Below are positions 35,792 through 44,764 of a stretch of 49,850 nt of DNA, piece by piece. Under the pieces are notes generated by a model, which made no database searches, was not told the origin of the DNA, and saw only the letters and a list, made by a program, of their open reading frames with translations. Each line of letters begins with the position of its first letter. Within the stretch, counting starts at the first letter, position 1. This DNA is from Burkholderiales bacterium (GTDB lineage Bacteria > Pseudomonadota > Gammaproteobacteria > Burkholderiales > Burkholderiaceae_C): the NCBI GenBank assembly GCA_011391155.1, contig JAABRA010000011.1, forward strand, positions 1 to 49,850, read 5' to 3'. The position numbers were made by a program, and so were the translations under genes.

Positions 35792-36583
35792 ATGAACCCC
35801 GTGACATCACCGCAAGGCTGGCTCGGCAGGGCGCGCCGCAGGGTGCGCCGGGCCTGGGGCATGCTGCACACCTCGGCACTGGTGCTGGCGCTGCTGCTGT
35901 CGCCGTCGAGCTATCGCCGGGAGAACCGGGCAAATCTGGCGCGCCATGTGTACCTGGGTACCGCGCCGCTGCTGCCGTGGTTCACGGTGCTGGTGGCTCT
36001 GGCCAGCCTGGTGGTGATCCGCATCGTGGTGGTCACGGCGGCCAGTTACGGGCTGTCGCAGTACGCGCTGGAGATGGTGGTTCGGGTGCTGGTGCTGGAA
36101 CTGATTCCGCTGACTGCCGCGCTGTTTGTTGCGGTGCGCTGTACCTTGCCCGGTGGTGTTGAACTCGCGGCCATGCGCGGACGAGGCGAATTTGACGTCT
36201 TGCGCGCGCGGGGGGGCGATCCGATGGCAACTGAAGTGATGCCGCGGGTGCTGGCGGGCCTGTTTGCCGTGGTGACGCTGGCGGCGGTCAGCTGCGTGAT
36301 TTCGCTGGTGCTGGCCTATCTGGTGGTCCACGGGCTCACGCATGCGGCGTTCGACAGCTACACCCGCAAGGTCGGGCAGGTGTTCAATCCTGCCGTGACG
36401 CTGATTTTTAGCCTGAAGACGGTGTTTTTCAGTCTGGCCGTGTCCCTGATTCCCATGGTGTCCAGCCTGCATGACCCGTTGTCGGGCAAGGTTCAGGCCC
36501 TGCCCGAGTTGCAGGGCCTGGTGCGCATGTTTCTGCTGATCCTGCTGATCCAGGTGGCCTCGCTCATGGGCAACTACTACTGA
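35792..36583 (+). CDS. MlaE-family ABC transporter permease
   Basis: The protein has 263 residues with about five to six membrane segments. The MlaE/YrbE core is clear: LELIPLTAALFVAVRCTLPGGVELAAMRGRGEFDVLRARGGDPMATEVMPRVLAGL, including the conserved coupling-helix region, and a hydrophobic C-terminal half ending LMGNYY. The family moves phospholipids or other lipids between the membranes together with an MCE protein and an ATPase. It starts 4 bp after the queG stop and is followed 9 bp later by an MlaD-like gene. No MlaF ATPase gene lies in the operon. Confidence 0.87.
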   Translation: MNPVTSPQGWLGRARRRVRRAWGMLHTSALVLALLLSPSSYRRENRANLARHVYLGTAPLLPWFTVLVALASLVVIRIVVVTAASYGLSQYALEMVVRVLVLELIPLTAALFVAVRCTLPGGVELAAMRGRGEFDVLRARGGDPMATEVMPRVLAGLFAVVTLAAVSCVISLVLAYLVVHGLTHAAFDSYTRKVGQVFNPAVTLIFSLKTVFFSLAVSLIPMVSSLHDPLSGKVQALPELQGLVRMFLLILLIQVASLMGNYY

Positions 36584-36592
36584 ACCGAAAGC

Positions 36593-37549
36593 ATGCAAGA
36601 ACCTCCCGAACTGGTCCCGGAAAGTCCCCGCATGGAGTTCAAGGCGGCCCTGCTGATGCTGCTGGTGGCCGTGCTGCTGAGCGCCTCCGTGGCCTACCTG
36701 CTGTACGCGCGGGGCGTGTTCGAGCGCACGCAGAAGCTGGTGCTGCTGTCGGACGATTCAGAAGGCATTGTGGTGGGCATGGACATGACCTTTTCCGGCT
36801 TTGCCCTGGGGCGCGTCAACCGTGTCGAACTGTCGCCCGATGGCAACGTCCGCATCCTGGTGGATGTGCCGCGCAGGGACGCGCACTGGCTGCGGACCTC
36901 CAGCGTCTTCACCATGGAGCGCGGGCTGGTCGGCGGCACACGCATCCGCGCCTTCAGCGGCGTGCTGACCGACCCGCCGCTACCCGACGGTGCCGAGCGC
37001 AGGGTGCTGCGTGGTGACGCCACCGCCGAGGTTCCCCGCCTGATGAATGCCGCGCGCGACCTGCTGGCCAACCTGCAGGCGATGACGGCAGCCGATTCGG
37101 CGTTGAACACCAGCCTGGCCCACGTGCAGGACGTCACGGGGCGGCTCAAGGGGCCGCAGGGCGCGCTGGGCCTGCTGCTGGGCAACGAGGCGGACGCCCG
37201 CAAGCTGATCGCCGCACTGGACCGCACCAATGCGCTGCTGGCCCGGCTCGACGGCCTGGCGGCCAAGGCCGACACCCAGGTGTTTGGCGACCAGGGCGTG
37301 ATGCCCGAGACCCGCGCCACCGTGGTGCAACTCAACGGCCTGCTGGCCGACGCGCGCGCCAGCCTGAAGAAGGTGGACGCCGTGCTGCAGGAGGCGCAGG
37401 CCATCGCCGTGAACACCCGCGATGGCACGGCAGACCTGGCCGCGTTGCGGGCCGAGGCCGAGAGCAGCCTGCGCAAGGTGGAGCACCTGGTCAACCAGAT
37501 CAACCGCAAGTGGCCGTTCGCGCGCGACCCGGAGATCAAGCTGCCATGA
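36593..37549 (+). CDS. MCE/MlaD-domain lipid transport protein
   Basis: The protein has 318 residues. One N-terminal TM (ALLMLLVAVLLSASVAYLLYA) is followed by an MCE domain (~40-115; VLLSDDSEGIVVGMDMTFSGFALGRVNRVELSPDGNVRILVDVP). A long helical C-terminal part (RTNALLARLDGLAAKADTQV to the C-terminus) could form a coiled tube. MCE proteins form hexameric rings that carry lipids across the periplasm. It is predicted to partner the permease encoded just upstream. Its stop overlaps the start of the following lipoprotein gene (ATGA). Confidence 0.87.
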   Translation: MQEPPELVPESPRMEFKAALLMLLVAVLLSASVAYLLYARGVFERTQKLVLLSDDSEGIVVGMDMTFSGFALGRVNRVELSPDGNVRILVDVPRRDAHWLRTSSVFTMERGLVGGTRIRAFSGVLTDPPLPDGAERRVLRGDATAEVPRLMNAARDLLANLQAMTAADSALNTSLAHVQDVTGRLKGPQGALGLLLGNEADARKLIAALDRTNALLARLDGLAAKADTQVFGDQGVMPETRATVVQLNGLLADARASLKKVDAVLQEAQAIAVNTRDGTADLAALRAEAESSLRKVEHLVNQINRKWPFARDPEIKLP

Positions 37550-38268
37550 AACATCCAGACACCGGGAACCTGCACGTGCGCGCGGCACTCATCGCGGTCG
37601 GTCTGGCGCTGCTTGGGGCCTGCGCCAGCCAGCCGCCGCCACTGGACTGGCAGATGAATGCCCAGGCGGCGTCCGAGCGTGCCGTGGCGGCGGATCTGGC
37701 GGGCAACTCGCGCGTCGGATCCCTGGAGTTCGAGCGCCTGCGCCGGGAAACCGCACGCACCGGCGACGCCACCCTGATGGCGCGCGCCGAACTGCTGCGC
37801 TGCGCCACGCGCGTGGCCAGCCTGGTGTTCGAGCCCTGCGCCGGTTTTGAGGCGCTGCGGCCTGATGCCGCGCCGGCAGAGCGCGCCTATGCCGATTACC
37901 TGGCGGGACGGGTGACGGCGCAAAGCATCGCCCTGTTGCCCGCACAACACCAGGCGCCCGCGGGCCGCCTGTTGCCGGGGGGCGCCGTTTCAGCCGGCGA
38001 CGTGGCGGTGCTGGCGGCCATCACCGACCCGCTGGCGCGCCTGGTGGCCGCCAGCGTCTGGTTTCAGGCCGGGCAGGGGCATCCGGCGGTGATGGGGCTG
38101 GCCGTGGACACCGCCTCCGCCCAGGGCTGGAGCCGGCCGCTGCTGGCGTGGCTGCAGGTGCAGGCGCGCCATGCGGAACTCGGTGGCGACGTGGCCGAGG
38201 CGCAGCGCCTGCGCCGGCGCATCGAACTCGTGCTGTCGGCCGGGGCGCCGGCCGTCGTCAAGCCGTGA
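37546..38268 (+). CDS. Putative lipoprotein, third gene of the mla-like operon
   Basis: The protein has 240 residues. The N-terminus AALIAVGLALLGACAS contains a good lipobox (LGAC). The rest is mostly helical and Ala/Leu/Arg-rich (ASERAVAADLAGNSRVGSLEFERLRRE, ARHAELGGDVAEAQRLRRRIELVL), with a TPR-like feel. I do not recognise a family, and it does not look like the usual ABC-type auxiliary lipoprotein (DUF330). The start ATG overlaps the preceding MCE gene by 4 bp, so the three genes are translationally linked and it probably serves the same lipid pathway. Confidence 0.8.
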   Translation: MKHPDTGNLHVRAALIAVGLALLGACASQPPPLDWQMNAQAASERAVAADLAGNSRVGSLEFERLRRETARTGDATLMARAELLRCATRVASLVFEPCAGFEALRPDAAPAERAYADYLAGRVTAQSIALLPAQHQAPAGRLLPGGAVSAGDVAVLAAITDPLARLVAASVWFQAGQGHPAVMGLAVDTASAQGWSRPLLAWLQVQARHAELGGDVAEAQRLRRRIELVLSAGAPAVVKP

Positions 38269-38280
38269 GCGACGCGGGGC

Positions 38281-39192
38281 TCAAAGCCCGCGCAACAGGC
38301 CCAAGGCAAACGGCAGGCTCACCATGCCCAGCAGGGTCGACAAGGTGACCAGACCGGCCACATAGGCTCCGTTGTAGCCCATGCGCGCGGCCAGCACATA
38401 GGCGCTGGAGGCGGTGGGCAGCGCCGAGAACGCCAGCAGCACGGTGGTTTGCACCGGCGACAGGCCGAAGGTCCTGGACAAACCCAGCGCGATCAGCGGC
38501 AGCAGGACATGGCGGATCGATAGCAGCGCCACGGCCAGCACCCTGGCACTGCCGAGCGAGCCCAACTGCATGCCGGCGCCCGCCGCCATCAGGCCCAGCG
38601 CCAGGGACGCCGCGCCAATGCGCGTGACGGTGGGCTCCAGCCACCCCGGCAGCGAAAAACCCAGCAGGTTGGCCGCCAGGCCCGAGGCCGTGGCGATGAT
38701 CAGCGGATTGCGCACCAGCTCGCGGGCGAGGCCGCGCTGCGCGTGACGCGCCATCGGCCATACTGCGCCCACGTTGAACAAGGGCACGCAGACGCCGATC
38801 AGCACGGCGATCAGTTGCAGGCCCTGCGCGCCGGCCAGCCGCTCGGCGAGGGCCAGGCCGATGAAGGAATTGAAGCGGAACGCCACCTGCGCGCTGCCGG
38901 CGTGGTCGCGCCGGTCGATGTGCGTGCCGATGCCGGGCAGATGGGGCAGGGCATAGGCCAGCGCAATGCCCGTGACGCCCAGGGTCAGCCCCGCCCCGAT
39001 CAGGCTCGACGCCGCGCCCAGGTCCAGCGGGCTTTTCACGATGGAATGAAACAGCAGCACCGGGAACAGGAAAAAGTACACCAGGCGCTCCACCGGCTCC
39101 CAGATGCCGCGGTCAAGCGCGGTGAAGCGGCAGATCAGGTAGCCACACAGGATCAGGGAAAAATCGGGGACAAGCAGCAGCGCGTAGTTCAC
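38281..39192 (-). CDS. AEC (auxin efflux carrier) family permease
   Basis: The protein has 303 residues from GTG 39192, with about ten membrane segments in two halves. It has the family look of AEC/malate-type carriers: [19 protein letters not shown] at the start, [44 protein letters not shown] and [38 protein letters not shown] near the end. ATG 39252 would add 20 hydrophilic residues; I prefer the GTG because the first helix then lies at the N-terminus as is usual. The substrate (a carboxylate or other anion) is unknown. It is convergent with the lipoprotein gene and divergent from the Bug gene. Confidence 0.85.
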   Translation of the reverse strand: MNYALLLVPDFSLILCGYLICRFTALDRGIWEPVERLVYFFLFPVLLFHSIVKSPLDLGAASSLIGAGLTLGVTGIALAYALPHLPGIGTHIDRRDHAGSAQVAFRFNSFIGLALAERLAGAQGLQLIAVLIGVCVPLFNVGAVWPMARHAQRGLARELVRNPLIIATASGLAANLLGFSLPGWLEPTVTRIGAASLALGLMAAGAGMQLGSLGSARVLAVALLSIRHVLLPLIALGLSRTFGLSPVQTTVLLAFSALPTASSAYVLAARMGYNGAYVAGLVTLSTLLGMVSLPFALGLLRGL

Positions 39193-39312
39193 CGGTCGAG
39201 AATACCCGTAAAGCGCTGCGTCCGCGGGTTTGCCCTTATGGGGTATCCACATGGGCCGGCAGCCGCCTTGCCGTTAGCATTCCCACTGTTTTCATTCAAG
39301 GAGTCAACACCC

Positions 39313-40278
39313 ATGCAACGTCGTCAATGGATCGCCCTGACCGTGGCCCTCGCAGGCGCGGGCGCGGCCTTTGCCCAGGCCTATCCGAACAAACCCGTCA
39401 AGCTCCAGGTGCCTTTCGCGCCTGGCGGCACCACCGACATCGTCGCGCGCGTGATCTCCGAGCCGCTGGGCAAGGCGCTGGGCCAAAGCGTGATCGTCGA
39501 GAACAAGGCTGGCGGCGGCGGGGTGATTGGCGCAACAGAAACCGTGCGCGCGGTGCCCGATGGCTACAACCTCGGCATGGCCACGGTGTCCACCACGGCG
39601 GCCAACCCGGCGATCAACCCGAAAATTCCCTACAACCCGGTCACCGACTTCACGCCGGTCATCAACATCGCGGCCACGCCCAACCTGATCGCGGTGCATC
39701 CCAGCTTCCCGGCCCGCGACTATAAGGGCTTCATTGCCGAACTGAAGAAGAACCCCGGCAAGTACTCCTACGCCTCGTCCGGTACGGGCGGCATCGGCCA
39801 CCTGCAGACCGAGCTGTTCAAGAGCCTGGCGGGTGTGTTCATGACGCACATTCCCTACCGCGGCGCGGGCCCGGCCCTGAACGACACCGTGGCCGGGCAG
39901 GTGCCGATCATTTTCGACAACATTCCCTCGGCCTTGCCGTTTATCAACAGCGGCAAGCTGATTCCCATCGTGGTGGCCGCGCCCCAGCGCCTGACCCAGT
40001 TGCCCAACGTTCCGACCTTCAAGGAAGTGGGGCTGGAGCCGGTGAACCGCATGGCCTATTACGGCATCCTGGGTCCGAAGAACCTGCCCAAGGAAGTCGT
40101 GGACAAGGTGAACGCCGGCGTGAGGAAGGCGCTGGAAGATCCGGCCGTGCGCAAGCGCATCGAGGACACCGGCTCGCTGATCGTGGCCAACACGCCCGAG
40201 CAGTTCGCCGCGCAGATCAAGGCCGAGTACGAGGTCTACAAGAAGGTCGTCGAACAGTCCAAGCTCAAGCTCGACTGA
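39313..40278 (+). CDS. Bug/TctC-family periplasmic binding protein
   Basis: The protein has 321 residues. The signal peptide [21 protein letters not shown] is followed by the family start [32 protein letters not shown]. Bug landmarks [37 protein letters not shown] and VPTFKEVGL are all present. These proteins bind small carboxylates or aromatics, classically for TctAB transporters. No tctA/tctB is adjacent, which is usual for the many orphan Bug genes of Burkholderiales. ATG 39313 has AAGGAG about 10 nt upstream. Confidence 0.94.
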   Translation: MQRRQWIALTVALAGAGAAFAQAYPNKPVKLQVPFAPGGTTDIVARVISEPLGKALGQSVIVENKAGGGGVIGATETVRAVPDGYNLGMATVSTTAANPAINPKIPYNPVTDFTPVINIAATPNLIAVHPSFPARDYKGFIAELKKNPGKYSYASSGTGGIGHLQTELFKSLAGVFMTHIPYRGAGPALNDTVAGQVPIIFDNIPSALPFINSGKLIPIVVAAPQRLTQLPNVPTFKEVGLEPVNRMAYYGILGPKNLPKEVVDKVNAGVRKALEDPAVRKRIEDTGSLIVANTPEQFAAQIKAEYEVYKKVVEQSKLKLD

Positions 40279-40298
40279 TCCGGCGCGCCGGCCGAGCT

Positions 40299-40335
40299 CC
40301 TTTCCCTCTCCTTCTCCTTCTACCCCTGGGAAAGG
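40299..40335. terminator. Possible hairpin terminator after the Bug gene
   Basis: CCTTTCCC pairs with GGGAAAGG around a pyrimidine-rich 21-nt loop, 20 bp after the stop codon. There is no U-tract, and similar pyrimidine/purine inverted repeats occur as dispersed elements in proteobacteria, so this could be a repeat rather than a terminator. Confidence 0.35.
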
Positions 40336-40432
40336 GTTGCGGTGAGGGCTGGAGTTTGGGCAAAGGCAGGGGCCCGGGATCAGCGCCGGCTTGATGGCCG
40401 GCCCGCTGGCAATCTTTGCTATCGTCCGGCCC

Positions 40433-41338
40433 ATGCACTCTGCCAGCGCCCCCGCCATTGACCGCTTCATTGATGCCCTGTGGCTTGAAGACGGTCTGTC
40501 GCCCAACACGCTGGCGGCCTACCGGCGTGACCTGACCTTGTTTGCGTTGTGGCTGGGCGAGCAGGGCGCGGCCCTTGACGCCACCACCGAACCCCAGCTG
40601 CAACAGTATTTCGTGGTCCGCCACGCCGCGACACGCGCCACTTCGGCCAACCGGCGCCTCACCGTGTTCAAGCGCTATTTCCGCTGGGCGTTGCGCGAGC
40701 GTGTAGTGACGGCCGACCCCACGCTCAAGCTGCTGACCGCCAAACAGGCATCGCGCGTGCCCAAGACCTTGACCGAGGCGCAGGTCGAAGCCCTTCTGGC
40801 GGCGCCCGATACCACCACACCCCTCGGCCAGCGTGACCGCGCCATGCTGGAGCTGATGTATGCCAGCGGCCTGCGCGTGAGCGAACTGGTCACGCTCAGC
40901 ACCCTCAACGTGGGGCTGAACGAAGGCGTGCTGCGTGTGCTGGGCAAGGGCAGCAAGGAGCGCCTGGTGCCGTTTGGCGAGATCGCCCGCGAGTGGCTGT
41001 TGCGCTATCTGGCCGAAGCCCGCCCGGCGCTGCTGGGCCGCCGGCAGACCGAAGACCTGTTCGTCACCTCCAGCGGGCCCAAGCCCGGCACCGGCATGTC
41101 GCGGGTGATGTTCTGGCAACTGGTCAAGCGCTACGCCCTGCAGGCCGGCATCACCGCGCCGCTCTCGCCCCACACGCTGCGCCATGCCTTCGCCACGCAC
41201 CTGCTGAACCATGGCGCGGACCTGCGGGCGGTCCAGTTGTTGCTGGGCCATGCCGATATCTCGACCACCACCATCTACACCCACGTCGCACGCGAGCGGC
41301 TGAAAACCCTGCACGCGATGCACCATCCGCGCGGGTGA
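40433..41338 (+). CDS. xerD: Tyrosine site-specific recombinase XerD
   Basis: The protein has 301 residues with the XerD layout: SAM-like core-binding N-domain (IDRFIDALWLEDGLSPNTLAAYRRDL), then the catalytic domain with Arg148, Lys172, His247, Arg250, His273 and Tyr282, nearly the E. coli XerD numbering. With XerC it resolves chromosome dimers at dif during division. I chose ATG 40433 as the family start; ATG 40391 is in frame but upstream of homology. It stands as a single gene, not next to an integrase or mobile element. Confidence 0.93.
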   Translation: MHSASAPAIDRFIDALWLEDGLSPNTLAAYRRDLTLFALWLGEQGAALDATTEPQLQQYFVVRHAATRATSANRRLTVFKRYFRWALRERVVTADPTLKLLTAKQASRVPKTLTEAQVEALLAAPDTTTPLGQRDRAMLELMYASGLRVSELVTLSTLNVGLNEGVLRVLGKGSKERLVPFGEIAREWLLRYLAEARPALLGRRQTEDLFVTSSGPKPGTGMSRVMFWQLVKRYALQAGITAPLSPHTLRHAFATHLLNHGADLRAVQLLLGHADISTTTIYTHVARERLKTLHAMHHPRG

Positions 41339-41356
41339 GGGTGCTGCGCCGGCCGT

Positions 41357-42160
41357 TCAGGCCGCCGGGGCCCGCGTGGCCACAATGACCTGGAAGTTGC
41401 CGAAGAACACCGTGCGGCGTTCGCAGGTGAAGCCTTCCATGGCTTCCAGCTGCTTCACCGGGTCATGCGTGTCCCACAGGGCCAGGCCTAGGGGCTCAAA
41501 CACCTTGAAGTAGGTCCAGCTCAGGGCGCGCAGCACCCACGGGTCGGGGCGGTGGAACTCCGCCAGGTAGAGCTTGCCGCCCGGCGCCAGCACCCGGCAG
41601 GCTTCGCTCAGGGCCACGCCCTTCAAGGGGTGCGGCAGCTCGTGCAGCAGAAAGAAGATCACGTTGGCATTCACCGAGCCGTCCGGCAGGCGCATGGCCG
41701 TGGCGTTTTCTTCGAGATACTCCACCTTCCCGGCAAAGGCGGGCAGCTTGCTCTTGGCGTGGGTCAACTCGTTGAGGATGATGTCGGCGATCAGCACCCG
41801 GGAGGCGCCCGATTCCGCGGCAGCCTTGACCACCCGGGGAATCACGTTACCAAAGGCGCAGGAGGTGATGAGCACCTTCTTGCCCTGCAAGTCCATGTCG
41901 CGCAGGCCGTGGGTGATGGCGGATACCAGCCGGTCGTACTGGAACAGCAGGATCGCCGCGATGATGGGCTGAAAGTCGATCAGCTTGATCAGCCGCATGT
42001 TGGAGTAGATCGGGTAGACGTGGGCGGCGTCGTCGCCCGCCGCGCCCATCGCGCCGCGCAGGATCAGTGCGCCGCGCGTCAGGGTGAAGAAAAAGAGGGC
42101 GGTGCCTGCAAGAACAAGAACCACCGTGACGGCGGTGTAGAGGAACCAGGGGGGCAGCAT
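41357..42160 (-). CDS. Membrane-anchored class I methyltransferase, RquA-like
   Basis: The protein has 267 residues. An N-terminal membrane segment (WFLYTAVTVVLVLAGTALFFFTL) precedes a methyltransferase-like domain. Several stretches recall RquA, the rhodoquinone biosynthesis protein: LLFQYDRLVSAITHGL, VLITSCAFGNVIPRVVKAA in place of a normal glycine-rich motif I, IFFLLHELPHPLKGVALSEACRVLAPGGKLYLAEFHRPDPW, and FEPLGLALWD. RquA converts ubiquinone to rhodoquinone for anaerobic electron transport. Because the N-terminal anchor is unlike typical RquA and identity cannot be measured here, I leave the symbol blank. A quinone-modifying or other lipid-modifying role at the membrane is the best guess. 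Confidence 0.7.
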   Translation of the reverse strand: MLPPWFLYTAVTVVLVLAGTALFFFTLTRGALILRGAMGAAGDDAAHVYPIYSNMRLIKLIDFQPIIAAILLFQYDRLVSAITHGLRDMDLQGKKVLITSCAFGNVIPRVVKAAAESGASRVLIADIILNELTHAKSKLPAFAGKVEYLEENATAMRLPDGSVNANVIFFLLHELPHPLKGVALSEACRVLAPGGKLYLAEFHRPDPWVLRALSWTYFKVFEPLGLALWDTHDPVKQLEAMEGFTCERRTVFFGNFQVIVATRAPAA

Positions 42161-42276
42161 GGCTATCCTTGGGTGCTCAAGGTGGCGCGTCCATCAGCAC
42201 ACGCTGGTGTCTTTGTTTCCGTGCACCTCGATGCAGTTCATTGTCCTGCGCCTTGTCCATCTGAAATTGACAATGG

Positions 42277-43098
42277 TCAAGCCCCGGTCAAGTAGTCCAG
42301 CTCCGGCTGGCTGAAACCGGCCTGGCGCCGTGCGGCTTCGTTGAACGGCGGGCGCAGGCGTGGTGCGCGGTGGCGCTCCACCAGCACGCCGTAGTGGGCC
42401 ACCGGGTCCAGCCCCTCGCGGTCGCAGAGCCAGCGGTACCAGTGGTTGCCGATGGCCACATGGCCAATCTCGTCGTGCAGGATGATGTCGAGCAGGTCGC
42501 AGGCCGCCAGCGCATCCGGCGCGGGGCAGCGCCCGCGGGCATCGGGCGCTGCCACCTTGCGCAGGCGGGCCTGGATCAGCGGCGTGGCGTCTAGCCCGCG
42601 AGCCTCCAGCGTGCGCGGCACCAGCGCCATGCGGGCGACGATGTCGTCCTTCGTTTTTTCGGCCATTTCCCACAGGCCGTCGTGCGCGGGAAAGTCGCCG
42701 TAGTGGTGGCCCAGCGTCTGCAGATGGTCGTGCAACAACGTGAAATGCTGCGCTTCCTCATACGCAACGCGCAGCCAGTCGCGGTAGAAGTCGTCCGGCA
42801 TGCCGGTGAAACGCCATACCGCGTCGAGCGCAAGGTTGATGGCGTTGAACTCGATATGGCAGATGGCATGTATCAAGGCCGCGCGACCCTCCAGCGTGAA
42901 CGGCGAGCGGTGCGGCACCCGGGCCGGCTCGATCAGCTCCGGCCGGTCGGGGCGGCCGGGCAGGCCCACCGGGTCCGGCAGGGCCTCTTTTGCTATTGAA
43001 AGTGAAGCAAACTCTGACCCAAGCACGCTGGCTTGTGCCACTTTTTCCTCGGGATCGGGGGTTTGCAGGGCGGCCAGCGCCCGTTGACGGAGTTCCAT
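42277..43098 (-). CDS. DUF455 family ferritin-like protein
   Basis: The protein has 273 residues of the DUF455/COG2833 type, a ferritin-like four-helix fold. Likely di-iron ligands lie in HAICHIEFNAINLALDAVWRF, VAYEEAQHFTLLHDHL (ExxH) and LLDIILHDEIGHVAIGNHWYRWL. Its function is unknown; the fold suggests an oxidase or hydroxylase. A short segment near residue 30 (SEFASLSIAKEAL) is encoded by an AT-richer patch containing GCTATTGAAAGTGAAGCAA, possibly another dispersed element. It is divergent from the gamma-carbonic anhydrase gene. Confidence 0.85.
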   Translation of the reverse strand: MELRQRALAALQTPDPEEKVAQASVLGSEFASLSIAKEALPDPVGLPGRPDRPELIEPARVPHRSPFTLEGRAALIHAICHIEFNAINLALDAVWRFTGMPDDFYRDWLRVAYEEAQHFTLLHDHLQTLGHHYGDFPAHDGLWEMAEKTKDDIVARMALVPRTLEARGLDATPLIQARLRKVAAPDARGRCPAPDALAACDLLDIILHDEIGHVAIGNHWYRWLCDREGLDPVAHYGVLVERHRAPRLRPPFNEAARRQAGFSQPELDYLTGA

Positions 43099-43101
43099 CC
43101 C

Positions 43102-43107
43102 TACAAT
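43102..43107 (+). promoter_or_regulatory. Possible -10 element for the gamma-carbonic anhydrase gene
   Basis: TACAAT lies 35 bp before the ATG in the divergent region with DUF455. A TTGACG at 43084-43089 is only 12 bp upstream, too close to be the matching -35, so only the -10 is proposed. Confidence 0.35.
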
Positions 43108-43142
43108 TCTAGGTTTTGCCCGACCGGGATACAGGAAACAAG

Positions 43143-43667
43143 ATGGCCATATACGAATTGGACGGCGTTGCCCCCCGCCTGGACGCGACCACCTGGGTCG
43201 CCGACAGCGCGCAGGTCATGGGCAACGTGAGCCTGGCGGCGGACACCAGCGTCTGGTTCGGCACGGTCATCCGCGGCGATACCGAGTCGATCACGATCGG
43301 TCGGGGCTCCAACATCCAGGACGGCAGCGTGATGCACGCCGATATCGGCATGCCGATCGTGGTGGGCGAGAACGTGACCATCGGCCACAAGGTGATGCTG
43401 CATGGCTGCACGATTGGCGACGAAACGCTGATCGGCATTGGCGCCATCGTGCTCAATGGCGCGAAGATCGGGCGCAATTGCCTGGTGGGCGCTGGCGCGC
43501 TGGTGACCGAGGGCAAGGTGTTTCCCGATGGTTCCATGATCATCGGCAGCCCGGCCAAGGCGGTACGACCCTTGACGCCGGAGCAGATTCAGAGCGTGCG
43601 CCAGAGCGCCCGGCACTATGTCGAGAATGCGCGCCGTTTCCAGGCCGGCCTGCGCAAGCTGGGTTAG
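43143..43667 (+). CDS. Gamma-carbonic anhydrase family protein (YrdA/PaaY-like)
   Basis: The protein has 174 residues forming a left-handed beta-helix of hexapeptide repeats (VMGNVSLAADTSVWFGTVIRGD, ITIGRGSNIQDGSVMHAD, VTIGHKVMLHGCTIGDETLIGIGAIV). The three metal-binding His positions are present in MHAD, IGHKV and MLHGC. A C-terminal helix (TPEQIQSVRQSARHYVENARRF) follows. Members bind zinc or iron as trimers; carbonic anhydrase activity varies, so the enzymatic role is uncertain. Start ATG 43143 is close after a GGAAACAAG leader. Confidence 0.9.
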   Translation: MAIYELDGVAPRLDATTWVADSAQVMGNVSLAADTSVWFGTVIRGDTESITIGRGSNIQDGSVMHADIGMPIVVGENVTIGHKVMLHGCTIGDETLIGIGAIVLNGAKIGRNCLVGAGALVTEGKVFPDGSMIIGSPAKAVRPLTPEQIQSVRQSARHYVENARRFQAGLRKLG

Positions 43668-43728
43668 TTGATGATTTCCGGGGCAGGCCATCGCAAAGCG
43701 CCGCTTTGTCCCCAAATGGCTGAAATCC

Positions 43729-44721
43729 ATGTCTGAACTCCATAAATTTATTTTCGACGGCCTGCCGGTGCGCGGCATGATCGTGCGCCTGACCGATGCG
43801 TGGCAGGACATCCTCAAGCGCCGGGCCGGCAACACGGGGACCGGCGCGTATCCCGCCCCGGTGCGCGAACTGCTCGGTGAGATGGCGGCAGCCGCCGTGC
43901 TGATGCAGGGCAACATCAAGTTCAACGGCGCGCTGGTGCTGCAGATTTTTGGCGACGGGCCGGTCAAGGTGGCCGTGGCCGAGGTTATGCCCGATTTCAG
44001 GCTGCGCGCCACCGCCACGATGGTGGGCGCGCTACCCGATGACGCCACGCTGAGCCAGATGGTGAACGTCAACAACCTGGGGCGCTGCGCCATCACGCTC
44101 GACCCGAAAGACCGCCTGCCGGGCCAGCAGCCTTACCAGGGCGTGGTGCCGCTGTTTGGCGACCAGCGCGAGAAGCTGGAGCAGCTCAGCGAGGTGCTGG
44201 AGCACTACATGCTGCAGTCCGAGCAGCTCGACACCGTGCTGGTGCTGGCCGCGGACGATCAGGTGGCCGCCGGCCTGCTGATCCAGCGCCTGCCGGTGAT
44301 GGGCGAGAACAATCTGGCGGGCAGCCGTGAGGCGCGCCAGGCCTATGAGGATCAGATCGGCCTGAACGAGCACTACAACCGCATTGCGATCCTGGCCAAA
44401 AGCCTGAAACGCGAGGAGCTGCTGACGCTGGACGTGGACACCATCCTGCGCCGCCTGTTCTGGGAAGAGCCGATGCAACGTTTCGAACCCTTTGCCGGTG
44501 ACACCGCCCCGCGCTTCGCCTGCAGCTGCAGCCGCGAGCGCGTGAGCCGCATGATCCACAGCCTGGGCGTCGAGGAGGCCGACAGCATCATCGCCGAGCG
44601 CGGCCACATCGAGGTGGGTTGCGACTTCTGCGGGCAGCAGTACCACTTCGACCCGGTGGATGCGGCGCAGATCTTCACGGCAGCGGGCCATCCGCCACCC
44701 ATCGATCCGCTCGTGCATTGA
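43729..44721 (+). CDS. hslO: Redox-regulated chaperone Hsp33
   Basis: The protein has 330 residues. The N-terminal substrate-binding core has VRGMIVRLTDAWQDILKRR and NIKFNGALVLQIFGDGPVKVAVAEV; the C-terminal redox switch carries the zinc-binding Cys pairs FACSCSRERV and VGCDFCGQQYHF (CxC...CxxC). Oxidation releases zinc and activates holdase function in the cytoplasm. It follows the gamma-carbonic anhydrase gene by 61 bp on the same strand and may share its transcript. Confidence 0.95.
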   Translation: MSELHKFIFDGLPVRGMIVRLTDAWQDILKRRAGNTGTGAYPAPVRELLGEMAAAAVLMQGNIKFNGALVLQIFGDGPVKVAVAEVMPDFRLRATATMVGALPDDATLSQMVNVNNLGRCAITLDPKDRLPGQQPYQGVVPLFGDQREKLEQLSEVLEHYMLQSEQLDTVLVLAADDQVAAGLLIQRLPVMGENNLAGSREARQAYEDQIGLNEHYNRIAILAKSLKREELLTLDVDTILRRLFWEEPMQRFEPFAGDTAPRFACSCSRERVSRMIHSLGVEEADSIIAERGHIEVGCDFCGQQYHFDPVDAAQIFTAAGHPPPIDPLVH

Positions 44722-44764
44722 CGCCAGGTCGTCCGTTCGGGCCGCGTGAACCGTTCGCGGGCGA

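Noticed and set aside
40433-41338. Tyrosine recombinase as sign of an integrated element
   Set aside because: Length and catalytic numbering match XerD, and there are no attachment sites, phage genes or flanking tRNA, so it is the housekeeping recombinase.
42239-42275. Inverted repeat CATTGTC / GACAATG downstream of DUF455
   Set aside because: It has only a 7-bp stem with a 23-nt loop and no U-tract, too weak to call a terminator or operator.
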